Shown here: in pieces, positions 7,336-14,826 of the stretch
How the letters are laid out: each line of letters opens with the position of its first letter
How positions within the stretch are numbered: the stretch's first letter is position 1
Source of the DNA: Alphaproteobacteria bacterium
GTDB taxonomy: Bacteria; Pseudomonadota; Alphaproteobacteria; Elsterales; Elsteraceae
Direction: 5' to 3'
Length of the DNA: 15,711 nucleotides
NCBI GenBank assembly: GCA_013297545.1
Contig: JAAFHH010000015.1
Span: 1-15,711 of the forward strand
Position numbers and translations under genes: made by a program
Notes under the pieces: model-generated
What the model was told of the DNA's origin: nothing
The model's database searches: none
Seen by the model: only the letters and a program-made list of their open reading frames with translations

Positions 7336-8595
7336 ATGGGCTTTGCTTACGTCAACGGCGCCTACAGCGCCGATCATGTCGATCTGACAACGATTGCGGA
7401 CGCGGTGGGCACGCCCACGTACGTGTACTCAGCGAGCCAGCTGGTCCAGCAGGCGAAGCGCTTCCAGGCCGCCGTCGCCGGGCTCGATGCGCTGGTGTGC
7501 TTTGCGATCAAGAGCAATTCCAACCTCGCCGTGATCGCCACCTTGGCGGCAACCGGCCTCGGCGCAGACGTGGTTTCGGCCGGCGAGATCGCGCGCGCCC
7601 AGGCCGCCGGCGTGCCGGCGGATCGCATTGTGTTCGCTGGTGTCGGCAAGACAGCTGACGAAATGGCGGCAGCGTTGGAGGCGGGCATCTACCAGTTCAA
7701 TGTCGAATCCGAGGTCGAACTGGCAGTGCTGTCGGAGATCGCCGCTGCCCGCGGCGCGGTCGCCCCGGTGTGTGTGCGGGTCAACCCCGATGTCGATGCC
7801 GGCACCCTGTCCAAAATCACCACCGGCCGCAAAGGCAACAAGTTCGGTGTCGACATTGATCTGGTCCCGGCCCTGTTCGCGCAGGCGCGCCGCTTGCCGG
7901 GGATCGATCTGGTCGGTGTCTCGATGCATTTGGGTTCGCTGTTGCAAGACCTCGCCCCCTACCGCGCAGCGTTCCAGCGCATGGCGGACTTGGTGCGCGG
8001 CTTGCGCGCGGCCGGCCACACGATCACCCGCCTCGACCTCGGCGGCGGGCTGGGGGTGCCCTATCGCGACGAAGTGCTGCCGACGCCGGAAGACTACGCC
8101 CAGATTGTGCGGGAAACCGTGGCGGACCTCGGCTGCCGGCTGGTGTTCGAACCCGGCCGCTATCTGACAGCGGACGCGGGCGTGCTGCTCGCCCGCGTGG
8201 TTTATGTTAAAGACGGCAGCGATCGACGCTTCTTGATCCTCGATGCCGCGATGAATGATCTGATCCGCCCCGCGCTCTACAACGCCTGGCACACCGTGCG
8301 GCCGGTCAAGCAACCGGCGCCGGATCACCTGGAACAGCCGGTCGACATCGTCGGTCCCATCTGCGAGAGTACAGATCGGTTTGCTGAAGGGCGGATGATG
8401 CCGCCCGTGGCAGCGGGGGATCTGGTTGTGTTTGAAACCGCCGGTGCCTATGGCCGGGTGATGGCCTCCTCCTACAACTCCCGCCCAGAGCCGGCGGAAG
8501 TGCTGGTGCGCGGCCGCGACTTCCGCACGGTGAAGCCGCGCCAAAGCATCCAAGCGTTGTTCGCTGACGAAACCATTCCAGACTGGACGGGCTGA
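7336..8595 (+). CDS. lysA: Diaminopimelate decarboxylase
   Basis: LysA removes CO2 from meso-diaminopimelate to give lysine, using PLP on an alanine-racemase-type barrel. The 419-residue product is normal in length. The PLP lysine is K59 (FAIKSNSN), the glycine-rich phosphate loop is LDLGGGLGVPY (233-243), EPGRYL is at 272-277, and the second-subunit active-site cysteine is C343 (GPICESTD). GAYGRVMASSYNSRPEPAEVL (370-390) is the typical C-terminal signature. The usual histidine segment reads MHLGSLL (197-203), where HIGSQL is commoner, a mild variation. It follows the lipoprotein by 5 bases and precedes the next gene by one base, so argH-lptM-lysA-DUF4175 is read as one operon. Confidence 0.97.
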   Translation: MGFAYVNGAYSADHVDLTTIADAVGTPTYVYSASQLVQQAKRFQAAVAGLDALVCFAIKSNSNLAVIATLAATGLGADVVSAGEIARAQAAGVPADRIVFAGVGKTADEMAAALEAGIYQFNVESEVELAVLSEIAAARGAVAPVCVRVNPDVDAGTLSKITTGRKGNKFGVDIDLVPALFAQARRLPGIDLVGVSMHLGSLLQDLAPYRAAFQRMADLVRGLRAAGHTITRLDLGGGLGVPYRDEVLPTPEDYAQIVRETVADLGCRLVFEPGRYLTADAGVLLARVVYVKDGSDRRFLILDAAMNDLIRPALYNAWHTVRPVKQPAPDHLEQPVDIVGPICESTDRFAEGRMMPPVAAGDLVVFETAGAYGRVMASSYNSRPEPAEVLVRGRDFRTVKPRQSIQALFADETIPDWTG

Positions 8596-8596
8596 C

Positions 8597-11161
8597 ATGG
8601 CGATTGATCCCACACGGTTAGCGCCCATCCTGCGGTTCGTCCGGCCGCGGGCGTATGGGGCGCTGGTGTGGGAACGGCTGTGGCCACGGCTGTTGCCGGC
8701 GGCGTTGCTGGTGTCGCTCGCCCTCGCCCTCGCCTTGAGCGACTGGTTGTTGGAACTGCCCTACGCCGTGCACTTGGGCGCGCTGATCCTCATCGTCGCC
8801 GGCATCGCGATCGCGACGCTCCAAAGCCTGCTCGGATTCACCTGGCCGACCGACGACGACGTGCGGCGCCGGATTGAAACCGCGAGCGGTCTTTCGCACC
8901 GGCCGATTGAGACTTTGACCGACCGGCCATCGGGCAGCGACCCGCTGGCAGCGGCGATTTTCGCCGCCCACCAGCAGCGCATCGCCGATAGCCTCAGCCG
9001 GTTCCGCGCCGGCCTACCGGCACCCGACATGGTGCGGCGCGATCCCTATGGCCTGCGCGTGCTGACCCTGCTTGTGCTGGTGGTCGCGGGCATCAGTGCC
9101 TGGCAGGACCCGGGTGCCCGCATTGCCCGCGCGGTGCTGCCGCAATCGCCGTTCGCTGGCTCCGCCGCGGCGGTGGCACTGGATCTGTGGGTGACACCGC
9201 CGGCCTACACCGGCCAAGCGCCGGTGTTTGCCGCCTCGCTCGCCCCCGGGTCGACGATCACGGTCCCGACTGGCAGCAAGGTGACGGCGCAAGTCTCCGG
9301 CGCGCGCACCGGGCCGGTGCTGAGTGCGTCTAACGACAGCGTGCCCTTCACCGCCCTCGACGGCCAGACTTGGCGGGCGGAAGCGACCGTGGTTGCGGGT
9401 GATCGGCTCAGCGTCACGCTTGGCGATCGCACGCTGGCGAGCTGGCCGATCGTGCTGGTGCCGGACCGCCCACCGACGATCGCGCTGATCCAGCCGCCGC
9501 AACCCGGCCCGCGCGGCACCATCCGGATCGAGGTTGGTGCCCGCGACGATTACGGCGTTGAGCGCGCGGGTGCGACGGTGCGCTTCCTCGATGCGCCGGA
9601 TCAGCTGGTGGAGCTCCCCGTCTCGCTCGCCTGGCGCCGGCCGGACGTGGGGTCGACCGCGACCGGCCGCGCCTACCAAGGGGTCCTCACCCTCGACCTC
9701 ACCCAGCACCCGTGGGCGGGCACCGAAGCCGAAGTGATCTTCCACGCGCTCGATGCCGCCGGCCAGCGCGGGGAAGCCCAGCCGGTGGTGGTGGTGATCC
9801 CGGAAGTGCCGTTCACCCACCCGGTCGCCCGCGCGATTGTCGAACAGCGCCGCGACTTGGTACGCGTGCCCCAGCGCCGGGTGGAGATTGCCCGCCTGCT
9901 GCGCCGGATCGCCAGCCGGCCGAGCTTTTTCAAGAACGACGCGACGATCATCCTTGGCCTCAGCAGTGCGGCTGCCCGCCTGCGCGATCCGCAAGCGATC
10001 GAGCCGGTGCAGCGCTTGCTGTGGGATCTCGCGATTCACCTGGAAGAAGGCGATGTTGGCCAGCGCGAACGCGATCTGCGCGCGGCCGAGCAGGCGCTGC
10101 TCGATGCACTCGCCCGCGGGGCGTCCCAAGAAGAACTCGAACGCTTGATGCGCGAACTGCAGCAGGCGATGGACCGGTTCATCGAGAGCCTGATCCAAGA
10201 AGCCATGCGCAATCCGCAGAACCCGGATGATCAAAACTTCGACCGCGACACCCAGACCATGAGCCGCCAGGACTTGCAGCGCATGCTCGACCAAGCGCGC
10301 GAGCTGATGCGCCAGGGCCGGCGCCAAGAAGCCGAAGCGATGCTGAACCAGCTGCGCGACATGATGCGCAACCTGCGCGCCGGCCGCCCGCAACCCTCCG
10401 GCGACCAGCAAGCGCGCGAGATGCTGCGCAACCTCGAAGACATGGTGCGCCGCCAACAAGACTTGATGGACGAGACGTTCCGGGAAAACCAGCAGCGCCA
10501 GGGCCAGCAGCGTCAAGGTCAGCAGGGCCAACAGGGGCAGCGCGGCCAGCAGGGCCAGCAAGGGCAACAAGGCCAGCGCGGCCAACAACCAGGACAACAG
10601 CCGGGTCAGCAACCGGGCCAAGGCCCCGGCGATCAGCAAGGCCAGGGCCAAGGCGGGCGGCTGTCGACCGAACAGCAGGCGCTGCGCCAACGCCTGCAGG
10701 ACATGATGCGCCAGTTCAGCGAACGCCGCGGCAGTGTGCCGGAAGGCTTCGGCCGCGCTGATCGGTCCATGGGCAACGCCGAACGCTCGCTCGGCAGCGG
10801 CGACCCAGGTGGCGCGCTTGGCCCCCAGAGCGAGGCGCTCGAAGACCTGCGCCAAGCCGGCCGCGACATGGTCGACCAGATGCAGCAACAAGCCGGCGAA
10901 GGCGACGGCCAAGGCGATCAGCCCGGCGGCCAGAACCAGCGCCAAACCCAGCAGCGCCCGCAGACCGACCCGTTCGGCCGCCAACTCGGCACCCAAGGCA
11001 ACGCCAACGATGGCGACGAACGCGTCGGTATCGTCCCAGGTGGTCCTGGTGCTGTGGAGCGCGCGCGCGACATCTTCGAAGAACTGCTGCGGCGGTCGCA
11101 GGATGCCGACCGGCCGCGGCTCGAGAAAGAATACCTCGATCGGTTGCTGAACCGGTTTTGA
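8597..11161 (+). CDS. TIGR02302/DUF4175-like large membrane protein with Gln/Gly-rich tract
   Basis: This 854-residue protein looks like the alphaproteobacterial TIGR02302/DUF4175 family, whose function is unknown to me. Three hydrophobic segments lie at about 31-49, 55-78 and 152-168; the roughly 250 residues after the third are beta-rich and probably periplasmic. From about 410 the protein is charged and helical, with repeated MRELQQAMDR- and MLNQLRDMM-like stretches suggesting coiled coil. A low-complexity Gln/Gly tract occupies about 631-688, followed by a Met/Gln-rich helical tail and the ending LEKEYLDRLLNRF. The ATG is one base after the lysA stop, so translation is probably coupled. 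Long open frames on the opposite strand here arise from codon bias. Identity is based on remembered architecture, not a search. Confidence 0.8.
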   Translation: MAIDPTRLAPILRFVRPRAYGALVWERLWPRLLPAALLVSLALALALSDWLLELPYAVHLGALILIVAGIAIATLQSLLGFTWPTDDDVRRRIETASGLSHRPIETLTDRPSGSDPLAAAIFAAHQQRIADSLSRFRAGLPAPDMVRRDPYGLRVLTLLVLVVAGISAWQDPGARIARAVLPQSPFAGSAAAVALDLWVTPPAYTGQAPVFAASLAPGSTITVPTGSKVTAQVSGARTGPVLSASNDSVPFTALDGQTWRAEATVVAGDRLSVTLGDRTLASWPIVLVPDRPPTIALIQPPQPGPRGTIRIEVGARDDYGVERAGATVRFLDAPDQLVELPVSLAWRRPDVGSTATGRAYQGVLTLDLTQHPWAGTEAEVIFHALDAAGQRGEAQPVVVVIPEVPFTHPVARAIVEQRRDLVRVPQRRVEIARLLRRIASRPSFFKNDATIILGLSSAAARLRDPQAIEPVQRLLWDLAIHLEEGDVGQRERDLRAAEQALLDALARGASQEELERLMRELQQAMDRFIESLIQEAMRNPQNPDDQNFDRDTQTMSRQDLQRMLDQARELMRQGRRQEAEAMLNQLRDMMRNLRAGRPQPSGDQQAREMLRNLEDMVRRQQDLMDETFRENQQRQGQQRQGQQGQQGQRGQQGQQGQQGQRGQQPGQQPGQQPGQGPGDQQGQGQGGRLSTEQQALRQRLQDMMRQFSERRGSVPEGFGRADRSMGNAERSLGSGDPGGALGPQSEALEDLRQAGRDMVDQMQQQAGEGDGQGDQPGGQNQRQTQQRPQTDPFGRQLGTQGNANDGDERVGIVPGGPGAVERARDIFEELLRRSQDADRPRLEKEYLDRLLNRF
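10490..10660 (+). repeat. In-frame degenerate CAG/GGC-type repeat encoding Gln-Gly-rich tract
   Basis: About 170 bases consist of imperfect short units such as CAGGGCCAGCAG and CAACAAGGCCAG, encoding runs of QGQ, QQGQ, QRGQQ and QQPG. Synonymous CAG/CAA and GGC/GGT/GGG variation breaks up the DNA repeat while the protein repeat is kept, which suggests selection on the peptide. The units are in frame, so copy-number change would not disrupt the gene. Confidence 0.85.
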
Positions 11162-11206
11162 GCCGGGCGGTTGGCACGGTTTGGTCGTGATGCCCCAGGA
11201 GCTCCC

Positions 11207-11860
11207 ATGACGCGTGTCCCGACACCGTTCCTTGGCCGACGCGCCACCCTGCTTGGTGGTGCCGCTGCAGCGGTTGGACTGGTGTTTGCGCCCGGTGCGC
11301 GCGCCCAAACCCCGCTGTTCCCAACCCCCCGTCAGACACCTGGCCCGTTCTATCCAACTGACTGGACCGGCGACACGGACTGGGATCTCGTTCAGGTGCA
11401 GGGTGCGCTTGCGCGCGCACTTGGGCGTGTCGCCCATGTGCGTGGACGCGTGCTCGATATCGCTGGCAGTCCCGTTGCCAATGCCGTGGTGGAGATCTGG
11501 CAAGCAGACAATGCGGGTCGATACAATCATCCGCGCGATCAGCAGACCGGCCGGGATCCAGGATTTCAAGGCCGCGGCCGGGTCACCACTGGCCCCGATG
11601 GCACCTACAGTTTCCGGACCATCAGGCCCGTTGCCTACCAGAGCCGGACGCCGCACATCCACTTCGCCATCGCAGCACCCAACCGCGAGCGTCTGGTGAC
11701 CCAGCTGTTTGTGGCTGGCGAGCCACTCAATGACCGCGACGGGCTGTTCAACGCTCTGCAGGATGCGCGGCAGCGCGCGGCGGTTGTCGCCCCGTTCGAG
11801 CCGGCCGATCGCATCGAAGCCGGCGCGCTTCTCGCGTCTTTCGATATTGTTCTGGGCTAG
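11207..11860 (+). CDS. Tat-exported intradiol ring-cleavage dioxygenase (protocatechuate 3,4-dioxygenase-like)
   Basis: Intradiol dioxygenases use non-haem Fe(III) to open catechol-type rings between the two hydroxyls. This 217-residue protein keeps the four iron ligands in order: Y106 (AGRYNHP), Y144 (PVAYQSR), H150 and H152 (TPHIHFAI). The entry motif QTPGPFYP (43-50) and VEIWQAD (95-101) are typical. The N-terminus (LGRRATLLGGAAAAVGLVFAPGARA, 9-33) is a twin-arginine signal with a likely cleavage near ARA, so the enzyme should be periplasmic, unlike the classical cytoplasmic alpha/beta protocatechuate enzymes. I chose the ATG at 11207 with AGGAG (11197-11201) five bases upstream; a TTG at 11171 would push the signal inward. 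No other aromatic-catabolism gene is visible, so the substrate is unknown. It follows the DUF4175 gene by 45 bases. Confidence 0.92.
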   Translation: MTRVPTPFLGRRATLLGGAAAAVGLVFAPGARAQTPLFPTPRQTPGPFYPTDWTGDTDWDLVQVQGALARALGRVAHVRGRVLDIAGSPVANAVVEIWQADNAGRYNHPRDQQTGRDPGFQGRGRVTTGPDGTYSFRTIRPVAYQSRTPHIHFAIAAPNRERLVTQLFVAGEPLNDRDGLFNALQDARQRAAVVAPFEPADRIEAGALLASFDIVLG

Positions 11861-11875
11861 GCTGGCGCGAGCCTA
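11858..11875. terminator. Inverted repeat joining two convergent stop codons
   Basis: TAGGCT (11858-11863) and AGCCTA (11870-11875) form a perfect 6-bp stem around GGCGCG. The left arm starts with the dioxygenase TAG stop; the right arm ends with the complement of the TAG stop of the minus-strand ABC gene. Beyond one mismatch, GGG/TCC-type pairing could extend the stem. There is no T-run on either side, so a classical intrinsic terminator is not shown; a bidirectional hairpin that blocks read-through or protects 3' ends is possible. Confidence 0.4.
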
Positions 11876-13666
11876 CTCCCGCGCTTCCTGCTGGCGTGCC
11901 CACATCGCCGCATATGTCGCACCGCGCGCCAGCAGGTCCGTATGGCTGCCGCGCTCAACGATGCGCCCCTGATCGAGCACGATGATCTCGTTGGCACCCA
12001 CCACCGTCGACAACCGGTGCGCAATTACCAGGGTGGAGCGCTGGGCGGACACGTGATCCAGGCTTTCCTGGATCGCGTGTTCGGTCTGGCTGTCGAGCGC
12101 TGACGTCGCCTCATCAAAGATCAGGATTTTCGGGCGCTTTAGGATCACGCGGGCGATCGCGACGCGCTGCTTTTCACCGCCGGAGAGTTTGAGGCCGCGC
12201 TCACCGACCCGGGTCTGGTAGCCATCGGGCAGGGCCACGACGAAATCGTGGATGCGGGCCATGCGGGCGGCCTCTTCAACCTCCGCCGGTGTCGCATCGG
12301 GGCGGCCGTAGAGGATGTTGTAGTAGACCGTGTCGTTGAACAGCACGGTGTCTTGCGGAACGATGCCGATCGCCGCGCGCAAGGTCGCCTGCTGGACGCT
12401 ACGGATATCCTGGCCGTCGATCGTGATCGCACCCGCCGTCACGTCGTAGAACCGGTAGAGCAGGCGCGACAGGGTCGACTTGCCAGCCCCCGACGATCCG
12501 ACCACCGCGACCGTGTGACCGGGCGGGATTTCGAATGAGAGGTCGTGCAGGATCGGCCGGCGTTCATCGTAGTGGAAGGCAACGCCGGTGAACGCGACGC
12601 GGCCCTCGGGCACGCTGAGCGCTGGTGCGCCAGCGGCATCCGCCACTTCCCGGTTGACGGACAAGAGCGTGAACATGCCCGCGATGTCGGTCAGCGATTG
12701 GCGGATCTGGCGGTAGACGAAGCCGAGGAAGTTGAGCGGCAGGTAGAGCTGGATCAGGTAGGTGTTGACCAGCACGAAGTCGCCCAAGGTCATGCTGCCG
12801 TCTTGCACGCCCATGCCGGCCATCACCATCACGCCGGCGAGGCCAACCGCGATGATCAAACCTTGGCCGATGTTCAGCATGGACAGCGAGGTTTGGCTGC
12901 GCACGGCTGCCGTCTCGTAGGCCCTGAGTGCCCGGTCGAAGCGCTGGGCTTCGTGGTTCTCGTTGCCGAAGTACTTCACGGTTTCGTAGTTCAGCAGGCT
13001 GTCGATCGCCTTGGTGGAGGCTTCCTGGTCGCGATCGTTCATCTCCCGGCGGAACTGGGTGCGCCATTCGGAGACCGTGATGGTGAACACGATGTAGCCA
13101 ACGATGGTGGCCGCCGTGACCAGCGCAAAGCGCCAGTCGTACAGCCACCACAAGATCGCCGAGACCATGGCGATCTCGAGGATCGTCGGCAGCACATTGA
13201 ACAGCATGAACTGCAACAGCTGTTCGATGCCCTTGGTGCCACGCTCGATCGCGCGCGTCATGCCGCCGGTCTGGCGCTCCAGGTGAAAGCGCAGGCTGAG
13301 CGCGTGCAAGTGGCGGAAGGTCGCCAAGCCGACTTCCCGCACCGCGTTCTGGGCGACCTTGGCGAAAATCGCATCGCGCAGTTCGCCAAACGCCTGGGAC
13401 AGCACGCGGGCGAGCGCGTAGCCGAGGATCAGTGCCACCGGCACGACGATGATCGCCTGGGCCGAGCCCAACGCATCCACCGCCCCCTTGTAGAACAGCG
13501 GCACGCCGACGTTGATCAGCTTGGCCAGCAGCAGGAAGGCGAGTGCGATGATCACCCGCAGGCGCAAGGCGCGCTGCCCCGGTGGCCAGAGGTAGGGGCC
13601 GAGTTGCTTCAGCGGCGCCAATTCGTGGGCCTTCGGGGCGGACGGTGTGTAAGCTGGGGCGGTCAT
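11873..13666 (-). CDS. Atm1-type ABC exporter (fused permease and ATPase)
   Basis: This 597-residue half-transporter has a six-helix membrane domain (about 35-330) followed by an ATPase domain (about 355-590). Membrane-domain hallmarks of the Atm1/HMT1 class are FHLERQTGGMTRAIERGTKG (127-146) and NYETVKYFGNE (226-236). The ATPase has Walker A GSSGAGKST (390-398), Q-loop Q438, signature LSGGEKQR (494-501), Walker B ILIFDEATSALD (514-525) and the H-loop H550. Atm1-type exporters move glutathione-linked sulfur or metal species out of the matrix or cytoplasm for Fe-S and metal homeostasis. Glutaredoxin is encoded nearby, a thematic match. The start at 13666 has AAGGA on the minus strand about 7 bases upstream, inside the comF coding region, and overlaps the comF start on a CATG. 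Family is firm; the substrate is inferred. Confidence 0.93.
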   Translation of the reverse strand: MTAPAYTPSAPKAHELAPLKQLGPYLWPPGQRALRLRVIIALAFLLLAKLINVGVPLFYKGAVDALGSAQAIIVVPVALILGYALARVLSQAFGELRDAIFAKVAQNAVREVGLATFRHLHALSLRFHLERQTGGMTRAIERGTKGIEQLLQFMLFNVLPTILEIAMVSAILWWLYDWRFALVTAATIVGYIVFTITVSEWRTQFRREMNDRDQEASTKAIDSLLNYETVKYFGNENHEAQRFDRALRAYETAAVRSQTSLSMLNIGQGLIIAVGLAGVMVMAGMGVQDGSMTLGDFVLVNTYLIQLYLPLNFLGFVYRQIRQSLTDIAGMFTLLSVNREVADAAGAPALSVPEGRVAFTGVAFHYDERRPILHDLSFEIPPGHTVAVVGSSGAGKSTLSRLLYRFYDVTAGAITIDGQDIRSVQQATLRAAIGIVPQDTVLFNDTVYYNILYGRPDATPAEVEEAARMARIHDFVVALPDGYQTRVGERGLKLSGGEKQRVAIARVILKRPKILIFDEATSALDSQTEHAIQESLDHVSAQRSTLVIAHRLSTVVGANEIIVLDQGRIVERGSHTDLLARGATYAAMWARQQEARE

Positions 13667-13667
13667 G
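13664..13667. other. Overlapping divergent start codons (CATG) of the Atm1-type gene and comF
   Basis: CATG at this site serves as ATG for the ABC exporter (starting at 13666, minus) and for comF (starting at 13665, plus). A TAA lies in frame 15 bases upstream of the comF ATG, so comF cannot start farther upstream. The exporter has a good ribosome site (AAGGA); comF has only a weak G-rich stretch. Confidence 0.65.
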
Positions 13668-14492
13668 GAGTTCCTTGAAAACGGTCACCCTGACGTCGCA
13701 TGGGACGAGGAGCCAGCGCAACCGCCGTTGCCGCTGCACAGGCGTGCGTTTCGGTTGGTCGCAACCGCCGTGCGCGCAGGCGTCGATTTGGTGTTGCCGC
13801 CGCGCTGCCTTGGCTGTGCGCAGATCCTCACCACGCCGCGCAGCTTGTGCGGCACCTGTTGGGGCCAGGTGCGGTTTATCACCGACCCGGCGTGTGCCTG
13901 CTGCGGCCAGCCGTTCCAACTGCCGCCGCCCGATCAGGAAGCCCGCTGCCTCGCCTGCCTGGCCAAGCCGCCGCCCTGGCAACGTGGCCGGGCGGTCGTG
14001 CTCTACGATGATGGTTCGAGGCGCCTGGTCTGGCAGTTGAAGCACGGCGACCGCACGGATTTGGCACCGGCACTGGGTGCCTGGATGGCGCGCAGTGCCA
14101 GTGATCTGCTGCGGGAGGCCGATCTCGTGGTGCCAGTGCCGCTGCACCGCTGGCGGTTGTTTCGCCGGCGCTACAATCAATCCGCCTTGTTGGCGCACGC
14201 GATGGTGGCGAGCCTGCCGCGCGCGATCCGCCCGCCGTTGATCCCCGATGCCTTGCTGCGCCGGCGTACGGGTAGCCAAGCTGGCAAGCGCTGGGCGCAG
14301 CGACGGCGCGCGGTGCAAGGTGCCTTTCAGGTCCGCCGCGGTGTCAGTGTGCAGGGCCTATCGGTGTTGGTGGTCGACGATGTCCACACCTCCGGCGCCA
14401 CGCTCGCGGCCTGCACGCGCGCCTTGCTGGCGGCCGGGGCCAGCCGGGTCGATGTCGTGTGTTTTGCCCGCGTGCCGCGGCCGGGCAGCTAA
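13665..14492 (+). CDS. comF: ComF family phosphoribosyltransferase-like protein
   Basis: ComF proteins are phosphoribosyltransferase-fold proteins; in naturally competent bacteria they help process incoming single-stranded DNA, though many non-competent bacteria also carry them. The 275-residue product has a double zinc-finger-like N-terminus with cysteine pairs C48/C51, C62/C65, C77/C80 (plus C79) and C95/C98. The phosphoribosyltransferase half shows VVPVPLHRWRLFRRRYNQSALLA (155-177) and the PRPP loop VLVVDDVHTSGAT (234-246). The first 40 residues are not typical of the family and a later start is conceivable, but the ATG at 13665 is the only upstream ATG possible. grxC begins 45 bases downstream. 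Confidence 0.93.
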   Translation: MEFLENGHPDVAWDEEPAQPPLPLHRRAFRLVATAVRAGVDLVLPPRCLGCAQILTTPRSLCGTCWGQVRFITDPACACCGQPFQLPPPDQEARCLACLAKPPPWQRGRAVVLYDDGSRRLVWQLKHGDRTDLAPALGAWMARSASDLLREADLVVPVPLHRWRLFRRRYNQSALLAHAMVASLPRAIRPPLIPDALLRRRTGSQAGKRWAQRRRAVQGAFQVRRGVSVQGLSVLVVDDVHTSGATLAACTRALLAAGASRVDVVCFARVPRPGS

Positions 14493-14505
14493 CACCCCTT
14501 GACCT

Positions 14506-14524
14506 GTGCCGGTCGCGACGGCAC
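14506..14524 (+). repeat. Small hairpin between comF and grxC
   Basis: GTGCCG (14506-14511) and CGGCAC (14519-14524) form a 6-bp perfect stem with a GTCGCGA loop. It lies 13 bases before the grxC ATG, where it could occlude or present the ribosome site. No T-run follows, so a terminator role is unlikely. Short GC-rich inverted repeats occur by chance in such DNA. Confidence 0.35.
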
Positions 14525-14537
14525 GTAGAGACGCACG

Positions 14538-14795
14538 ATGGCTAAGATCGAAGTTTACAGCTCGCCGTTCTGCGGCTACTGCGCCCGCGCCAAGCGTCTG
14601 CTGGCGGCCAAGGGTGCCACCTTCACCGAAATCGATGTGCTGGCCGATCCGGCCCAAGTGCCGGAGATGGTCAAGCGCGCCGGTGGCCGCACCTCGGTGC
14701 CGCAGATCTTCATCAACGACCAGCACATCGGCGGGTCGGATGATCTGCACGCGCTCGACGCCAAGGGCGGCCTCGACCCCCTGCTGGCGGCATGA
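14538..14795 (+). CDS. grxC: Glutaredoxin 3 (class I, CGYC active site)
   Basis: Glutaredoxins reduce disulfides and glutathionylated proteins using glutathione. The 85-residue product is the standard length for bacterial GrxC. The active site is CGYC at 12-15 in YSSPFCGYCARAKRLL; CPYC is the commonest form, but Gly at the second position is known in the family. The cis-proline motif TSVPQIF (52-58) and the glutathione-binding GGSDDLHAL (65-73) are present. The ATG has only a weak ribosome site (GAGA). It follows comF and its stop codon lies inside the loop of a strong hairpin. Confidence 0.96.
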   Translation: MAKIEVYSSPFCGYCARAKRLLAAKGATFTEIDVLADPAQVPEMVKRAGGRTSVPQIFINDQHIGGSDDLHALDAKGGLDPLLAA

Positions 14796-14804
14796 TCCGC
14801 CAGC
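14783..14804 (+). repeat. Stable 8-bp GC hairpin with the grxC stop codon in its loop
   Basis: GCTGGCGG (14783-14790) and CCGCCAGC (14797-14804) pair perfectly around CATGAT; the TGA at 14793-14795 in the loop is the grxC stop. The stem is seven G-C pairs and one A-T. No U-tract follows, so it is not a classical terminator; it may stabilise the 3' end, slow ribosomes at the stop, or mark a Rho-dependent end. The next gene starts 23 bases after the stem. Confidence 0.6.
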
Positions 14805-14826
14805 GCGCCGGCCGCGTATCAGAACA

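Noticed and set aside
10490..10660. Repeated units that could suggest a CRISPR or minisatellite array.
   Set aside because: The units are short, in frame, lack spacers, and encode a continuous Gln/Gly tract inside a long gene.
11171..11206. A TTG start at 11171 for the dioxygenase.
   Set aside because: It adds 12 residues before the Tat signal and lacks a ribosome site; the ATG at 11207 has AGGAG at good spacing.
9014..11662. An 882-codon open frame on the minus strand opposite the DUF4175-like gene and the dioxygenase.
   Set aside because: Its Ala/Leu/His/Arg-rich composition mirrors the Gln/Gly and Arg codons of the sense genes, it has no domain I recognise, and it crosses two well-supported plus-strand genes. 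GC-rich DNA often gives such shadows.
14499..14530. TTGACC upstream of grxC as a possible promoter -35.
   Set aside because: No acceptable -10 lies 16 to 18 bases downstream; the region there is GC-rich and close to the start codon.
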